Assembly (NCBI RefSeq): GCF_014304815.1
Contig: NZ_CP047958.1
Location: 2,046,001-2,110,000 of the forward strand
Direction of reading: 5' to 3'
From: Synechococcus sp. MIT S9220
GTDB taxonomy: Bacteria > Cyanobacteriota > Cyanobacteriia > PCC-6307 > Cyanobiaceae
Length of the DNA: 64,000 bases
The notes under the pieces were generated by a model, which was not told the origin of the DNA, made no database searches, and was given only the letters and a program-made list of their open reading frames with translations. A program made the translations under genes and the position numbers. Positions 28,180 to 37,840 of the stretch are shown here, piece after piece (the stretch's first letter is position 1; each line of letters starts with the position of its first letter).

Positions 28180-28803
28180 TCACCAGAGGCCGCGAACAGG
28201 AGCGGTACGAACAGGCTCAGCGGGGAGGATCTGGTTGGCCTGCACGCATGCGGGCAGGAACACATACCAGGACAGCAGGGATGTGGACTGATCGCCACTG
28301 AGACCGTCCTTACAAACGTTCTGAGCACCGTCAGAAACGCCGTTGTCATTCAGACGGAAATCAACGGGCAGCTGCCTCATGATGCCGGCAGAGGAGATTT
28401 CTCCATCAGCTGCATCGAGGATGATGGCGGAGCGAAGAGCGACCACGGCGGTCTTCTTCTTCTGCCAGTAGGGGAAGTAGCTGCGAGTCTGGTCGTCCAG
28501 GAACTTCACGCCATCGGCGGAGTACAGGAAGCGAGAAACACCAACCAGATCTACGTCGTAGCTCTTGGTCATGCCCTCTTGGATTTCATCAGCAGTCCAA
28601 CCGGAGTTGTTGATGCCAGCTTCAAGAGCACGGTCAGTGATTTCGCCATCGTTGAAGAACTTGGCGAAAGATGAGGCTTTGGTGGTCCAGACAGCGCCAC
28701 CTGAGACCCAACGCACAGGGCGCTGAGTGCCAGCTTCAGCGGCGACAGCCAGAGTGGAAATGGAAGCGGCGGCGAGAGCGCCGGCTGCAAAACGGGTGAA
28801 CAC
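28180..28803 (-). CDS. DUF1400-like exported protein
   Basis: A 207-residue product with a signal peptide (MFTRFAAGALAAASISTLAV, cleavage near AEA). The domain resembles DUF1400, normally found at the N-terminus of cyanobacterial alpha/beta hydrolases: a FAKFFNDGEI segment, YDVDLVGVSRFLYSADGVKF and VVALRSAIILDAADGEISSA. No hydrolase domain follows, so it stands alone. The start is GTG. It has its own terminator. Function is unknown. Confidence 0.65.
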   Translation of the reverse strand: MFTRFAAGALAAASISTLAVAAEAGTQRPVRWVSGGAVWTTKASSFAKFFNDGEITDRALEAGINNSGWTADEIQEGMTKSYDVDLVGVSRFLYSADGVKFLDDQTRSYFPYWQKKKTAVVALRSAIILDAADGEISSAGIMRQLPVDFRLNDNGVSDGAQNVCKDGLSGDQSTSLLSWYVFLPACVQANQILPAEPVRTAPVRGLW

Positions 28804-29033
28804 GGACGGCGAGAAAAGACGTCTTTTTAATCCTATCCATAGGAAAAAGACTTGCCAACAAAATCATCGCCTAAAAGCGCAGATGAGGACAAATTCGCCT
28901 CACAAGGACCACCTCAGCAAGACTCATGCATCTCAGTAGATGCATGGATCTCGCAGCGAAGCGTCGATGTTGATTCCTTCATTCAGTCGAGTCCATCCCA
29001 AACAGCATTCATGTCGATTGAGCTGAAGATTGT
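28804..29033. other. Short intergenic region
   Basis: 230 bp upstream of the DUF1400-like gene and downstream of the phosphopantetheinyl transferase gene. A GACGTC centre at 28817-28825 (AAGACGTCTTTTT) is a short palindrome. Nothing else is supported. Confidence 0.3.
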
Positions 29034-29702
29034 TCACGCTGCGCAGAGCAGACAGTCCTGCAGGAATTCCTTCTCGGACACGACAACCCCAAGTCGCCAT
29101 TCCGCCTGAGACCACAACTGGGCAGCAACCTTGAGATTCAAACCTTGATGCACAGCAGTGCGAAGGTTGGAGCCCACCTCCCAAAAGCCAAGATCCTGCG
29201 CTAACGAACCTTGTTGCCACTTGATCGCAGCCTCCTTCAGCAGCCATCGGTCCAACACCTGCTGTCGCAGCTGGTCGCCTTCCAGCTCCATCAACTCACC
29301 CTGCTCGAACTCGGTGAAAAAACGGCGCACTAAGGCCGCCGCCGCATGGAGCTTTCGATCGGCACGCTCCAGGTCAACTCCAATGGGCTGTTGAGACCAA
29401 CCCAGCAGACAGGCATCAGCACAGTGGCTGAGGCTGACATAACCCCACTCATCCGGAAGCTGAGGTGGAGCACCCGATGGTGCGGTCAGCGGCACCTCCA
29501 AAGGGTCAACACCGTGCAGGGTCGAGAGACAACTGCGCATCCAGCCGCGTGAGGCTAGGAACTGCTGTGCCCGAGACGCCGTCAGCCCTGCGGCACAAGC
29601 GCGCTCCTGGCTGCTCACAACAAGGTCGCCAGCCGGAGCATCAAGACCGATCTGCTGCATCCACAACGCAGTTACGCTGCCGCCGACAGTCCGGTTATCC
29701 AT
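29034..29702 (-). CDS. 4'-phosphopantetheinyl transferase (Sfp type)
   Basis: Transfers the phosphopantetheine arm from CoA to carrier proteins. From the ATG at 29702 the product is 222 residues. The family motifs are present: YVSLSHCADACLLGW, IGVDLERADRK (metal-binding aspartate and glutamate) and LDRWLLKEAAIKW. Cyanobacteria commonly carry a single Sfp-type enzyme that serves fatty-acid ACP. The start codon overlaps the divergent bcp start in the sequence CATG, leaving no room for separate leaders. Confidence 0.88.
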   Translation of the reverse strand: MDNRTVGGSVTALWMQQIGLDAPAGDLVVSSQERACAAGLTASRAQQFLASRGWMRSCLSTLHGVDPLEVPLTAPSGAPPQLPDEWGYVSLSHCADACLLGWSQQPIGVDLERADRKLHAAAALVRRFFTEFEQGELMELEGDQLRQQVLDRWLLKEAAIKWQQGSLAQDLGFWEVGSNLRTAVHQGLNLKVAAQLWSQAEWRLGVVVSEKEFLQDCLLCAA

Positions 29703-30168
29703 GACTCTGCAGATCGGCGATCCCGCCCCTGACTTCACACTTCCAGATGAGAACGGCGAGCCCCTCACGCTTTCATCTCTGAAAGGACAGCGAGTGGTGA
29801 TCTATTTCTATCCCAAGGATGCGACGCCAGGCTGCACCAAAGAAGCTTGCAACTTCCGCGACCGCTGGAGCGATCTCAAGGCCAATGGCATCAAGGTGCT
29901 GGGCATCAGCAAAGACAACGCTGCATCGCACACACGCTTCATTGCCAAGCAAGAACTCCCCTTTACCCTGCTCACCGACGAAGAACCATGCGTAGTGGCC
30001 AGCAGCTACGAAAGCTACGGCCTGAAGAAATTCATGGGCCGTGAATTCATGGGAATGATGCGTCACACCTTCGTGGTGGATGCTGAGGGCAATATTGAGT
30101 TGATCTACAGAAAGGTCAAAGCCGATTCAATGGCTGATCAAGTGCTGAGCGATCTGGGGCTGGGCTGA
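29701..30168 (+). CDS. bcp: Peroxiredoxin Q / bacterioferritin comigratory protein
   Basis: Thiol peroxidase that reduces hydrogen peroxide and organic peroxides. The 155-residue product has IGDPAPDFTLPDENGEPLTL at the start and the active site YFYPKDATPGCTKEACNFRD, with peroxidatic and resolving cysteines five residues apart as in the PrxQ group. No transit or signal sequence is present. It overlaps the converging coaX gene by 53 bp at the 3' end and shares its start region head-on with the Sfp-type gene. Confidence 0.95.
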   Translation: MTLQIGDPAPDFTLPDENGEPLTLSSLKGQRVVIYFYPKDATPGCTKEACNFRDRWSDLKANGIKVLGISKDNAASHTRFIAKQELPFTLLTDEEPCVVASSYESYGLKKFMGREFMGMMRHTFVVDAEGNIELIYRKVKADSMADQVLSDLGLG

Positions 30169-30844
30169 CCAGCTTCACCAGCGACTGCATCACCAGTTCA
30201 GGGGCATGATTCAGCTCAAGCCCCTGGGTCTGCAGAGCTTGCACCAGCAGCGGAGCATCACCGCCGCAGAGCCAAAGCGGAGAAGGATCAAGGTCCTGGG
30301 CTCGGAGAATCAAACCAACAAGACTTTCGATCACTCCCCGGCGCATCGCCTCACACGAATCCCTGGGGAACGACAGGCCATCGCAGGAATCCTGCCTCTG
30401 GTCGTCAGGATCTTTCAGCGCCTGAGTGCCTGCTGCCATGGCCTGCAACTGCAGCCTCAATCCGGCCGCAAGCCAGCCGCCATTGAAGGCACCGTCTGCA
30501 GTCACGCGCGTGAGGCTGAGCACGGTGCCAGCATCAACAACCATCAATGGGCCAGCCTCTGCTGACTGGGTCCAGGCGCCCCATCCCGCCAGCGCCCTGT
30601 CAATGCCAAGCCAGTCAGGCACATTGCGAAGCGGAATCGCATCCAGGCAGAGACGCCTGTCTGGCCTGAGCACGGAATGGGCAGGTACAGGTCCCACTGC
30701 CGCCCATGAACAAAGTGGTGGAGATCCCTCCAACAGCGACAGTTGCGGCTGGGAATGGCTGTAGCTCCAGACACCGCTCCTGGATTGCTCGGCCCAGTGC
30801 CAGCGACTATTGCCGATCAGCAGACAGCGCTGCTCAGAGGCCAT
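30116..30844 (-). CDS. coaX: Type III pantothenate kinase
   Basis: First step of CoA biosynthesis. The ATG at 30844 gives 242 residues: LLIGNSRWHW (an N-terminal nucleotide-binding loop, with N in place of the usual DxGN aspartate context), VVDAGTVLSLTRVTADGAF (the conserved D-x-G-T motif) and GGWLAAGLRLQLQAMA (the substrate-binding glycines). It starts two bases after the cysH stop, so the two form an operon. The 3' end overlaps bcp. Confidence 0.85.
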   Translation of the reverse strand: MASEQRCLLIGNSRWHWAEQSRSGVWSYSHSQPQLSLLEGSPPLCSWAAVGPVPAHSVLRPDRRLCLDAIPLRNVPDWLGIDRALAGWGAWTQSAEAGPLMVVDAGTVLSLTRVTADGAFNGGWLAAGLRLQLQAMAAGTQALKDPDDQRQDSCDGLSFPRDSCEAMRRGVIESLVGLILRAQDLDPSPLWLCGGDAPLLVQALQTQGLELNHAPELVMQSLVKLVSPAPDRSALDQPLNRL

Positions 30845-30846
30845 GG

Positions 30847-31620
30847 TCAGATGCCATCGCCCATCACTCCGGGCACGTGGATTCCGCACTCCTGACGCTG
30901 TCCACCGAAGCGGGTGCCGCGGCCCTCAGACTCAAGGCCGTCTGGAGCACTGGAATGCCAGTCGCCAACCGTGGAATACCCCTGATCGAAGAGCGGATGC
31001 TGAGGCAGGTCATGCTCCTGCATGTAATAGAAGACATCCCGATTGGTCCAACGCAACAAGGGGCGTAGAGACAGACGCTCACGAATCGGATCGAGCACGG
31101 TCATGGTCTTGCGCAGCTCTGTCTGGCCGCGTCGCACACCACTGGCCCAGCAGCTCACCTCGCGTCCACTCAGTGCTTCCTCCAGCGGCTCCACTTTGCG
31201 GAGACGCAGATACAGATCGAGGTCCTGCTCTCGTCCGGTCTCCCAGAGCCTGCCGTGGACTGCTTCCATGCGGGCAGGAGACATCGAAGACTGCGCCACA
31301 ACGAGCCGAGTGCCCAGTCGCTCGCAGAGAGTGCTGGCATAGCGATAGGTCTCTGCGGGCAGATATCCCGTGTCCACCCAGATCACAGGCACGGTCTCTC
31401 CTCCGGAGAGGCGGCTGAGCATGTGCAGCAAGACAGACGACTGAATCCCAAAGCTGGTGGTCATCGCGAAGCCAGACCCGAATCGATTGAGTGCCCACTG
31501 CAGACGCTGCAGAGGCTCCAGCGGCTCCAGCTCCGCGCGCAGGGTTTCGAGACCGGCAGCCGCCGTGCCGGAATCCACACCACCAGCGGTGCTGATCATG
31601 TCTTTGGTGCCCTGGCTCAT
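30847..31620 (-). CDS. cysH: Phosphoadenylyl-sulfate (PAPS) reductase
   Basis: Reduces PAPS to sulfite in assimilatory sulfate reduction. The product (257 residues from 31620) has TTSFGIQSSVLLHML (PP-loop region), VIWVDTGYLPAETY, the SCWASGVRRGQ segment, and the C-terminal catalytic cysteine in RQECGIHVPG. Only single cysteines occur where APS reductases have CC pairs for an Fe-S cluster, which argues for the PAPS-specific type. A GGAGG ribosome-binding site sits nine bases before the ATG at 31620; an ATG at 31629 abuts it and is less likely. Confidence 0.93.
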   Translation of the reverse strand: MSQGTKDMISTAGGVDSGTAAAGLETLRAELEPLEPLQRLQWALNRFGSGFAMTTSFGIQSSVLLHMLSRLSGGETVPVIWVDTGYLPAETYRYASTLCERLGTRLVVAQSSMSPARMEAVHGRLWETGREQDLDLYLRLRKVEPLEEALSGREVSCWASGVRRGQTELRKTMTVLDPIRERLSLRPLLRWTNRDVFYYMQEHDLPQHPLFDQGYSTVGDWHSSAPDGLESEGRGTRFGGQRQECGIHVPGVMGDGI

Positions 31621-31689
31621 GCACTCCATCCTCCAATGCCGAGGTGACCACAGGTCTGCCTATGGTTTCAACACGCACCAGAGAATGCC

Positions 31690-32862
31690 TTGACTCCCCC
31701 TGCCAGCGGGCAAATTCAACCGATCGTGGTGATCGGTGGTGGATTTGCCGGATTGTCAACGGCGCTTGCCTTCAGTCGCCTGCATCCAAGACCAGCGGTC
31801 GTGCTGATCGAACCTCGTGACCGCTTCGTCTTCGTTCCCCTGCTCTACGAATTAATGAGCGGAGAGCTGAAGGGATGGGAGGTTGCACCTGACTACGCAT
31901 CATTGCTGCAGGGACATGGAATCAGTCACCTGCAAGACCGTGCCAGCTCCATCGACCTCGATGCCCGGTCCGTCACCACAGCATCGGGGCGCGCCCTGCA
32001 TTACAGCCAGCTTGTGATCGCCACAGGTGCACAACCCGAAGACTTTGGAATCCAAGGAGTCCGGGACAACGCCCTGAATTTCCATACCCTCTCTGATTTA
32101 CAACCTCTGCAGGAGCGAGTGCAGGAGCTGCGTCGGCGCCCATCTGGCACGAGCTCCCTGGTGATTGCTGGTGCGGGTGCCACTGGGGTTGAACTGGCTT
32201 GCAAGCTCGTGGACATGCTCAACGGTGCCGCCACAGTGCAACTCGTTGAGCTCGGTGATCAGATCCTGCCGAGATCGAAAGCCTTTAACAGGGAGCAGGC
32301 CGAGAAAGCCTTGAAGAAGCGTGGTGTCACGGTTCACCTCAACACCAAAGTGGAGTCTGTGACAGCGACTTCGGTGATGCTGAGCGGAGCACAGGGCTCG
32401 TCCCAGCAGAATCATGACGGACTGATCTGGACCGCAGGCAGCCGTCCGAGCATTCCTGACATCTCTCCCAAGTTGGAGCTCCATCAGGGGCGACTGCCAG
32501 TGACTGAATCGCTCCGCCTGCAGGGTTATCCGGAGGTTCTGGCTCTCGGAGATATTGCTGTGAATCCTGATGCCGATGAGCTTTCCAGCTGGCCTCATTC
32601 GGCTCAGGCAGCCATCCAGCAAGGTCAATTTGCAGCTCAGGAGCTGAAGGCAAAGCTGCGGGACCGTGATGCAAACACTTTTGTGTTCAATGATCTCGGC
32701 GAAATGCTCAGCCTCGGCATTGGCGATGCCTCGATCACCGGTCTAGGCCTCACCCTTGCCGGTCCTCTGGCCTTCAAGCTACGCCGACTGACCTATCTAA
32801 CCCGGTTACCAGGTCTATCGCTGGGGCTTCGCGCAGCCGGAGCCTGGCTGGTCAGTCCTTGA
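31690..32862 (+). CDS. Type II NAD(P)H dehydrogenase-like FAD oxidoreductase
   Basis: A 390-residue flavoprotein. It has two Rossmann motifs, VVIGGGFAGLSTALAF (FAD, residues about 13-28) and LVIAGAGATGVELACKL (NAD(P)H), plus EVLALGDIAVNPD near the C-terminus. This is the Ndb/NDH-2 layout without the usual C-terminal amphipathic extension. It probably passes electrons from NAD(P)H to plastoquinone at the membrane, but other pyridine-nucleotide disulfide oxidoreductase roles are possible. The start is TTG; it overlaps hflX by four bases. Confidence 0.87.
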   Translation: MTPPASGQIQPIVVIGGGFAGLSTALAFSRLHPRPAVVLIEPRDRFVFVPLLYELMSGELKGWEVAPDYASLLQGHGISHLQDRASSIDLDARSVTTASGRALHYSQLVIATGAQPEDFGIQGVRDNALNFHTLSDLQPLQERVQELRRRPSGTSSLVIAGAGATGVELACKLVDMLNGAATVQLVELGDQILPRSKAFNREQAEKALKKRGVTVHLNTKVESVTATSVMLSGAQGSSQQNHDGLIWTAGSRPSIPDISPKLELHQGRLPVTESLRLQGYPEVLALGDIAVNPDADELSSWPHSAQAAIQQGQFAAQELKAKLRDRDANTFVFNDLGEMLSLGIGDASITGLGLTLAGPLAFKLRRLTYLTRLPGLSLGLRAAGAWLVSP

Positions 32863-34571
32863 AACAGGCTCACCTGGCAGGAAGAACCAGGGGGCTGCGT
32901 CCATCACAGCTCAAACAGCTGGATCGTCTCAGCCATCGTCGCCACCCCGATGAGTCCGGCGCCGACGTTTTCACGCTGGAGCGGCTTGCCGAGCTGGCTG
33001 TGAAGCTCGAGGAAACACTGCATCTGCTGATCGACGACCGTGGCGTCTGCCGACTGCTTTGGATTGGCCCTCTTGGAGAATCCGATCGACTGGACCGACA
33101 TCTTCAGGGCGGCTCCAGGCGCCGCCCCAGGCAATGGCGCCTGATCAGCACGCTGCATGAACGGCGTTCTCCGGAGCTGGTCCCTGATGGTCGCGATGCG
33201 GTGATCGCCCTGGATGTTCAGCCGGAGTCGTGGCTGCGTTATCAGGCAGTGATCTCTACCAGTGGCATCCGTTCCGGTGCTCTCTGGGTTCCAAATCCCC
33301 AAGCAGAGAGCGGCTGGAGTTGTGGCGAAACGGGCGATCTAACGATGCTCTGCCACTGCGACACCCCTGCGGGGCAAGGAGATCCGCATGGCGAACCCTT
33401 TCAGTCAGGGCAGGAGCACACGGCAACGGTGGACCAGGTGCTGCTGCTCACGCTCACCGGCACGGACCCAGCACGGAACGAGCGTGAGCTGGCCGAACTG
33501 GAAGGGTTGGCCCGCAGTGCCGGTGCAAAAACAGTTGCCGTCTGCCGCCAGCGTCAGGGACAGATCAATCCCCAGACCCTCTGGGGCACAGGCAAACTGC
33601 AAGAGGCTGCTCTGGACATCCGCAAGCACGGCGCCACGCTCGTGATCACCGACAGAGAGCTCACCCCTGTTCAAGCCAGGAACCTGGAGCGGCTACTGGA
33701 CAGTCCCGTCATGGATCGCAGCGAGCTGATCCTCGACATCTTTGCCCAGCGGGCCTCCAGTGCTGCAGGTCGCCTGCAAGTGGAACTGGCCCAACTCCGC
33801 TACAGACTGCCAAGACTTGCCGGACGCGGATTGAGCCTGTCTCGGCAGGGGGGTGGCATTGGCACCCGCGGACCTGGAGAAACCCAGCTTGAAAAAGACA
33901 AGCGTGCCATCAGCCGACGCATCGAACACCTGGGCCGGGAATTGCGCCAGCTGGGAGCACACCGAGCCCGGCTGAGAGAGCGACGTCAGGACATTCCCGG
34001 TGTGGCTCTCGTTGGGTATACGAATGCCGGCAAGTCATCGATGCTCAATGCGCTGTGTGATCGCGCTCAAGGAGGCCCTGTCCAAGCCGAAAATATTCTG
34101 TTCGCGACCCTCGATCCCACGACACGTCGGCTCTGCTTGCCAAGGGCTGGAGCAGCACCCCGCGAGCTGTTGATCACCGACACGGTGGGATTTATCCGTG
34201 AACTGCCGGCCCCTCTGATGCAAGCCTTCATGGCCACGCTGGAGGAAACCCGCAATGCAGACCAGCTCCTGCTGGTGGTGGATCTCGGAGATCCCGATTG
34301 GCAGGGACAACTCAAAGCCGTGCACTCCATCCTCGACAGTCTTGGCTGTAAGCAGCCCAGACAGGTGCTGGCCAACCAGATCGACCGATGTGATGCAGGA
34401 GCTTTGCAGCGGATCCGTGAACTGGAGCCCGAAGCCCTCTACCTCTCCGCCACGCAGGGGACAGGCCTGAAGGGTCTGCGAACATGGCTTGAACAGACGT
34501 TCTGGGAGTCCACACCAGAAACAGTCAGCCCACCTGTCACGGAGCCAACAGGCGCACCCCCCAATGGTTGA
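32859..34571 (+). CDS. hflX: Ribosome-associated GTPase HflX
   Basis: GTPase that binds and splits stalled 70S ribosomes. The 570-residue product has an N-terminal extension, the HflX domain (ELAELEGLARSAGAKTVAVC, then QINPQTLWGTGKLQE), a helical linker with GGGIGTRGPGETQLEKDKR, and a G domain: GYTNAGKSSMLNAL (G1), DTVGFIRELP (G3) and ANQIDRCD (G4). Known cyanobacterial HflX proteins carry a similar long N-terminus. The start is TTG inside the upstream gene's end; it overlaps the next gene by 8 bp. Confidence 0.93.
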   Translation: MKQAHLAGRTRGLRPSQLKQLDRLSHRRHPDESGADVFTLERLAELAVKLEETLHLLIDDRGVCRLLWIGPLGESDRLDRHLQGGSRRRPRQWRLISTLHERRSPELVPDGRDAVIALDVQPESWLRYQAVISTSGIRSGALWVPNPQAESGWSCGETGDLTMLCHCDTPAGQGDPHGEPFQSGQEHTATVDQVLLLTLTGTDPARNERELAELEGLARSAGAKTVAVCRQRQGQINPQTLWGTGKLQEAALDIRKHGATLVITDRELTPVQARNLERLLDSPVMDRSELILDIFAQRASSAAGRLQVELAQLRYRLPRLAGRGLSLSRQGGGIGTRGPGETQLEKDKRAISRRIEHLGRELRQLGAHRARLRERRQDIPGVALVGYTNAGKSSMLNALCDRAQGGPVQAENILFATLDPTTRRLCLPRAGAAPRELLITDTVGFIRELPAPLMQAFMATLEETRNADQLLLVVDLGDPDWQGQLKAVHSILDSLGCKQPRQVLANQIDRCDAGALQRIRELEPEALYLSATQGTGLKGLRTWLEQTFWESTPETVSPPVTEPTGAPPNG

Positions 34572-36408
34572 GCTCAGTGCCGCTCTGCAGAACGGAGACG
34601 CTCTGGTCACGCTCGCTGTGCTGTTGATCGCGGTGGCCCTGTTCATCAGCGGAGCCATGGCGCCAGAGCTGGTGGGGCTGCTCAGTGTCTCGCTGCTGAT
34701 GATTGGCGGAGTACTGACCCCTCTACAGGCCCTGAGCGGCTTCGGCAGCCCTGCACTGATCACGCTGATGGGACTGTTCGCCGTTTCAGCAGCCCTGTTC
34801 CGCAGCGGCGCCCTTGATCGCCTGAGAGAACTGATTGCCTCCGAACGCATCCGTACTCCCAGGCGCATGGTGGGTCTGCTGACCCTGGTGGTGGCACCGA
34901 TCTCTGGCGTGGTGCCCAACACCCCGATTGTGGCCAGCCTGCTTCCGGTGCTCGAGACCTGGTGCCAAAAGCGAGGGATCGCACCATCCAGGGTTCTGCT
35001 GCCTCTGTCATTCGCCACACTGCTGGGCGGCACCCTGACCCTGCTGGGCAGCTCCGTGAATCTGCTGGCCAGTGACGTCAGCCAACAACTGGGCTATGGG
35101 TCCCTAGATCTCTTCAGCTTCAGCGCCATCGGCGTGCCGGTCTGGCTCGCCGGAGCGAGCTACATGCTGCTTGCCCCTCGCGCCCTGCTGCCAGACCGAA
35201 ATGTGCCCGATGATCAGCTCAGCACCAACCAGTCGCTGACTGGATACTTCACCGAAGTCACCATCCCAGGTTCGTCCTCGCTTGTCGGACAGACGCTGAG
35301 GCACAGCAGGCTGCAACGTCGCTTCGATGTCGACGTTCTCGAGCTGCAGAGAGGTGGCGAGCGAATCCTTCCACCCCTGGCCGACCGCTGCATCGAGGCG
35401 GAAGACCGCCTATTGCTGAGGGTCACACGCGCAGATCTGCTTCGCCTGCAACAGGACCACACGATTCAGCTGGCCTCCGCCAATCGTCCTCCCGCTGATC
35501 ATCTCGACATCGTCAACGCCGAGCCAGCCCTGTCCAGCGAAGGCGCAGACGGTCAGAAAACCGTGGAAGTTCTGCTGCCGGCTGGGTCCACATTGGCTGG
35601 TGCAAGTCTGCGGGAGCTGCGCTTTCGACAACGCCATAACGCAACCGTGCTTGCACTCCGCCGAGGTCAGCAAACGGTTCAGGAGCGACTTGGCCAGGCC
35701 GTTCTGCGTGAGGGCGATGTGCTGCTGCTGCAAGCCCCTCTGGATGCGATCCGAGGGCTTCAGGCCAGCAACGATCTGCTGGTGCTCGACCAGCTTGAAA
35801 ACGATTTACCCACGATCCGTCGCAAGCCTCAGGCCGTGACCATTACGGCTCTGATGCTGCTGGTGCCCACAGTCACCGACGTGCCCCTGGTTGCCGCAGT
35901 GCTGATGGCCGTTGTGCTGCTGGTGCTGATGGGATGCCTAAGAACAGGAGAGGTTCAGCGCTCGATCAGACTGGATGTGATTCTTCTGCTCGGATCTCTT
36001 TCCAGCTTCAGTGTGGCTCTGCAGACCAGTGGCTTGGCCAATGCCATGGCATCCGACATGGAGAGGCTGCTCCTGAACTGGCCGGCTTACTGGGCGTTAC
36101 TGGTGATTTTTCTGGCCACCAATCTGATTACCAGCGTGATGAGCAACGCCGCCTCGGTGGCACTGCTGGTTCCTGTGGCCACGCAGCTCGCGCCTTCTCT
36201 GAGTCTTACCCCCCAGGATCTGTTGCTCACTGTGCTGTTTGGAGCCAGTCAGTCGTTTCTCACTCCGATGGGATACCAGACCAACCTGATGGTTTTCGGA
36301 CCAGGGCGTTACCGCTTCTTCGATGTGGCTCGCTACGGAGCCGGTCTCACGTTGCTGATGACCTTCCTGGTTCCAGGACTGATCCTTGCCCAGGCGGGAG
36401 GAGGCTAA
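34564..36408 (+). CDS. DASS/SLC13-type anion transporter with two RCK_C domains
   Basis: A 614-residue transporter. The N-terminal half has about six membrane helices with PISGVVPNTPIVASLLPVLE. Two soluble RCK_C (TrkA-C) domains follow (about 220-305, TEVTIPGSSSLVGQTLRHSR; and 325-400, EVLLPAGSTLAGASLRELRF). A C-terminal membrane half has SVMSNAASVALLVPVATQLA and SQSFLTPMGYQTNLMVFGPG. This layout matches cyanobacterial and algal sodium/sulfate symporters; sulfate is a likely but unproven substrate. It overlaps hflX by 8 bp and is followed by ktrB. Confidence 0.87.
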   Translation: MVELSAALQNGDALVTLAVLLIAVALFISGAMAPELVGLLSVSLLMIGGVLTPLQALSGFGSPALITLMGLFAVSAALFRSGALDRLRELIASERIRTPRRMVGLLTLVVAPISGVVPNTPIVASLLPVLETWCQKRGIAPSRVLLPLSFATLLGGTLTLLGSSVNLLASDVSQQLGYGSLDLFSFSAIGVPVWLAGASYMLLAPRALLPDRNVPDDQLSTNQSLTGYFTEVTIPGSSSLVGQTLRHSRLQRRFDVDVLELQRGGERILPPLADRCIEAEDRLLLRVTRADLLRLQQDHTIQLASANRPPADHLDIVNAEPALSSEGADGQKTVEVLLPAGSTLAGASLRELRFRQRHNATVLALRRGQQTVQERLGQAVLREGDVLLLQAPLDAIRGLQASNDLLVLDQLENDLPTIRRKPQAVTITALMLLVPTVTDVPLVAAVLMAVVLLVLMGCLRTGEVQRSIRLDVILLLGSLSSFSVALQTSGLANAMASDMERLLLNWPAYWALLVIFLATNLITSVMSNAASVALLVPVATQLAPSLSLTPQDLLLTVLFGASQSFLTPMGYQTNLMVFGPGRYRFFDVARYGAGLTLLMTFLVPGLILAQAGGG

Positions 36409-36412
36409 GCGC

Positions 36413-37816
36413 ATGGCACTGCCTCGGGCCATTCATCGCACTCAGGCTTGGTACCGGCGCCTCACCGTGCCCCAGTTCACGGTGGTGACGGGATTGCTGG
36501 TGATCACCCTCGGGACACTGCTGCTGTCCAGCCCGCTCTGCTCCAGCACGAGTGTCGGACTCTGGGAAGCCTTGTTTACAGCAACCTCCGCGGTCACCGT
36601 GACAGGCCTCACCGTGATCGACGTCGGCAAGGATCTGACCGTCGTCGGCCAAGGCGTTCTGGCGGTCATGATCCTGGTGGGAGGCCTCGGACTGATGGCG
36701 ATCACCACCTTCCTGCAGGGATTTGTGGTGCGGGGAGCTTCCCTACGACGTCGCCTGGATCGTGGCCAGACCCTCGATCAATTCGGCGTGGGTGGCGTCG
36801 GCGGCACGTTCAGAAGCATTGCCCTCACTGCAGCGGTGCTGATCATGGTGGGCGCCGTTGTGCTCTACACCTACGGTTTTTCAGACCTTCCTGCGGGTGG
36901 AGAAAGGCTGTGGGCATCGGTGTTTCACAGCATCTCGGCCTACAACAACGCGGGGTTCGGCCTCTGGAACGACAGCCTCGAGAGCTACCGAACAAATCGG
37001 GTGGTGAATGCCGTGATCATGCTGCTGATCGTTCTGGGTGGACTCGGCTGGCGTGTGACCAGCGATCTCTGGAGCAACCGTCAACGACTTAAACGCCGCA
37101 ATCTCAGTCTTCACACACGACTGGTGCTAAGAACCTCGATTCTGCTGATCCTGATCGGGACCTTCGGGCTACTGCTGACTGAATCCCTCTCCAAAGGGCA
37201 CATCCTCACCACGATGGGCTGGCCTGAGCGGCTGATGAGCGCCCTCTTCGAATCCGTGAGTGCTCGCACAGCGGGCTTCACCACTGTTCCACTCTCCGAA
37301 CACAGTGTTTCCGACTCCGGACTCTTGCTGCTGATGGCCCTGATGTTCATCGGAGCCAGCCCTGGAGGCACTGGTGGAGGCATCAAGACCACCACGGTGG
37401 CAGCACTGATGGCCGCCACGCGATCCACACTTCGCGGTCAGGATGATGTCGTCATCCGGCATCGTCAGATTCCCGACAAGGTGGTGCTGAGGGCCGTGAG
37501 CATCGTGATGGCATCGCTGATGTTTGTGCTGGTGATGGCACTGCTTCTTGCCCTCACCACCAATCAGAACGGCGAAGAGCCACTCACCTTCCTGGAACTT
37601 CTGTTCACTTGCATCTCAGCCTTTGCCACCGTGGGGATGGATCTGGGCGTCACTGAACAGCTCGGGCGCTTTGGTCAGCTGATCCTGGTGGTGGGAATGT
37701 TTGTGGGCCGACTGGGGATCCTGCTGCTGCTGAGTGCCATCTGGGAGAGCTTCGACCGAAACCAGCTGCAGCGCCAGAATCGGATTGGTTATCCCCGTGA
37801 GGATCTCTATGTCTGA
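36413..37816 (+). CDS. ktrB: Ktr/Trk-type potassium transporter membrane subunit
   Basis: Potassium-translocating subunit of a sodium-dependent Ktr system. The 467-residue product has four M1-P-M2 repeats with the expected selectivity-loop segments: SAVTVTGLT, SAYNNAGFGL, SARTAGFTT and SAFATVGMDL. Each carries the conserved glycine. The SPGGTGGGIKTTT gating-loop region in the third repeat is also present. The ATG at 36413 lies four bases after the transporter upstream. The regulatory subunit gene follows. Confidence 0.93.
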   Translation: MALPRAIHRTQAWYRRLTVPQFTVVTGLLVITLGTLLLSSPLCSSTSVGLWEALFTATSAVTVTGLTVIDVGKDLTVVGQGVLAVMILVGGLGLMAITTFLQGFVVRGASLRRRLDRGQTLDQFGVGGVGGTFRSIALTAAVLIMVGAVVLYTYGFSDLPAGGERLWASVFHSISAYNNAGFGLWNDSLESYRTNRVVNAVIMLLIVLGGLGWRVTSDLWSNRQRLKRRNLSLHTRLVLRTSILLILIGTFGLLLTESLSKGHILTTMGWPERLMSALFESVSARTAGFTTVPLSEHSVSDSGLLLLMALMFIGASPGGTGGGIKTTTVAALMAATRSTLRGQDDVVIRHRQIPDKVVLRAVSIVMASLMFVLVMALLLALTTNQNGEEPLTFLELLFTCISAFATVGMDLGVTEQLGRFGQLILVVGMFVGRLGILLLLSAIWESFDRNQLQRQNRIGYPREDLYV

Positions 37817-37840
37817 ACGCGACTCGTTGGGGCTCATGCC

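Noticed and set aside
34035-35033. 332-codon minus-strand open frame
   Set aside because: Antisense to hflX and the DASS transporter, both well supported; composition is that of a shadow frame.
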